This document shows positions 6,268 through 6,476 of a stretch of DNA of 6,476 nt, piece by piece (position 1 is the first letter of the stretch; each line of letters starts with the position of its first letter). A model generated the notes under the pieces. That model did not search any database and had not been told where the DNA came from. It saw nothing but the letters and a program-made list of their open reading frames with translations. The stretch lies in assembly GCA_021784635.1 (NCBI GenBank), contig JAJYHS010000277.1, positions 1 through 6,476 on the forward strand, given 5' to 3'. The translations under genes and the position numbers were made by a program. Source of the DNA: a bacterium. GTDB lineage: Bacteria; Bdellovibrionota; Bdellovibrionia; Bdellovibrionales; UBA1609.

Positions 6268-6476
6268 TTACTTGCTTATAAAAATCATCAATGGATAACC
6301 GCCCCGCAATACACGCAATGTATTGATTTTACCGCGACGTAAGTATCGCACCATTTCTTCTTCTGTCTCAACCCGGTGGCGATTAACATCCACAATCATG
6401 TCGCCTGCTGAGAGACCCGCGGCATTGGCCGGACTGCCCGGTCGAACAGCCACAACAATTGGGCCCCGTCGCTCTA
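6268..6476 (-). CDS. HtrA/DegP-family serine protease, C-terminal PDZ fragment (5' part outside window)
   Basis: The frame is open to the window edge, so the start lies beyond it; the GTG at 6453 is internal to the domain. The 68 visible residues are the last PDZ domain: RPGSPANAAGLSAGDMIVDV (11-30), the typical PDZ strand-helix segment, then the NRHRV turn (31-35), the helix EEEMVRYLRR (38-47) and a final strand ending in LRVLRGGYPLMIFISK. It aligns end to end with the second PDZ domain of E. coli DegP/DegQ, including the short chain end just after the last strand. Such proteases act in the periplasm on misfolded proteins, with PDZ domains controlling assembly and substrate access. The catalytic His-Asp-Ser domain and signal peptide cannot be seen. 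A DegS- or tail-specific-protease-like protein is less likely because of the C-terminal match. Confidence 0.8.
   Translation of the reverse strand, partial: ERRGPIVVAVRPGSPANAAGLSAGDMIVDVNRHRVETEEEMVRYLRRGKINTLRVLRGGYPLMIFISK

Noticed and set aside
6136..6342. Plus-strand open frame of 68 codons between spoVG and the htrA-like gene
   Set aside because: It overlaps the conserved PDZ coding sequence and the spoVG leader, and its translation resembles no known protein. It is an open-frame shadow.
1..6476. Mobile element, prophage, CRISPR or defence island
   Set aside because: All genes are conserved core metabolism or regulation. There are no transposase or integrase motifs, no direct-repeat arrays and no target-site duplications visible.

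Overview
The window looks like ordinary chromosomal housekeeping DNA from a Gram-negative bacterium. It holds three complete genes and two genes cut by the window ends, packed tightly with no sign of mobile elements, CRISPR arrays, tRNA or rRNA. A periplasmic HtrA/DegP-type protease, an oxygen-independent HemN and a cobalamin-dependent ribonucleotide reductase, together with a SpoVG homologue (typical of Firmicutes but also found in Deltaproteobacteria, Bdellovibrionota and spirochaetes), suggest a bdellovibrio-like or deltaproteobacterial lineage. That placement is inference from gene content and family resemblance, not from a marker gene.

Layout from left to right. (1) 1-1056, plus strand: the C-terminal three quarters of hemN, oxygen-independent coproporphyrinogen III oxidase. 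(2) 1051-2805, minus strand: a complete PLP-dependent group II decarboxylase most like bacterial tyrosine decarboxylases. It converges on hemN and the two stop codons lie side by side. (3) 2806-3029: a divergent intergenic region of about 220 bp with a long imperfect dyad and a weak promoter for nrdJ. (4) 3030-5813, plus strand: a complete nrdJ, the AdoCbl-dependent class II ribonucleotide reductase. (5) 5810-6124, minus strand: a complete spoVG, again converging with overlapping stop codons. (6) 6125-6267: a regulatory gap with an inverted repeat that reaches the spoVG Shine-Dalgarno. (7) 6268-6476, minus strand: the final PDZ domain of an HtrA/DegP-type protease that continues beyond the window.

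The genes do not form one pathway. The common thread is metabolism that does not need oxygen. HemN makes protoporphyrinogen IX with a radical-SAM/[4Fe-4S] mechanism, and NrdJ makes deoxynucleotides with a cobalamin-derived radical, so both key radical steps can run without O2. The decarboxylase and spoVG are each separate transcription units or nearly so. No new biological system was found. The points most worth a second look are the two overlapping convergent stop pairs, the dyad between the decarboxylase and nrdJ, the inverted repeat that could hide the spoVG ribosome-binding site, and a tyrosine-decarboxylase-like enzyme with no transporter beside it.
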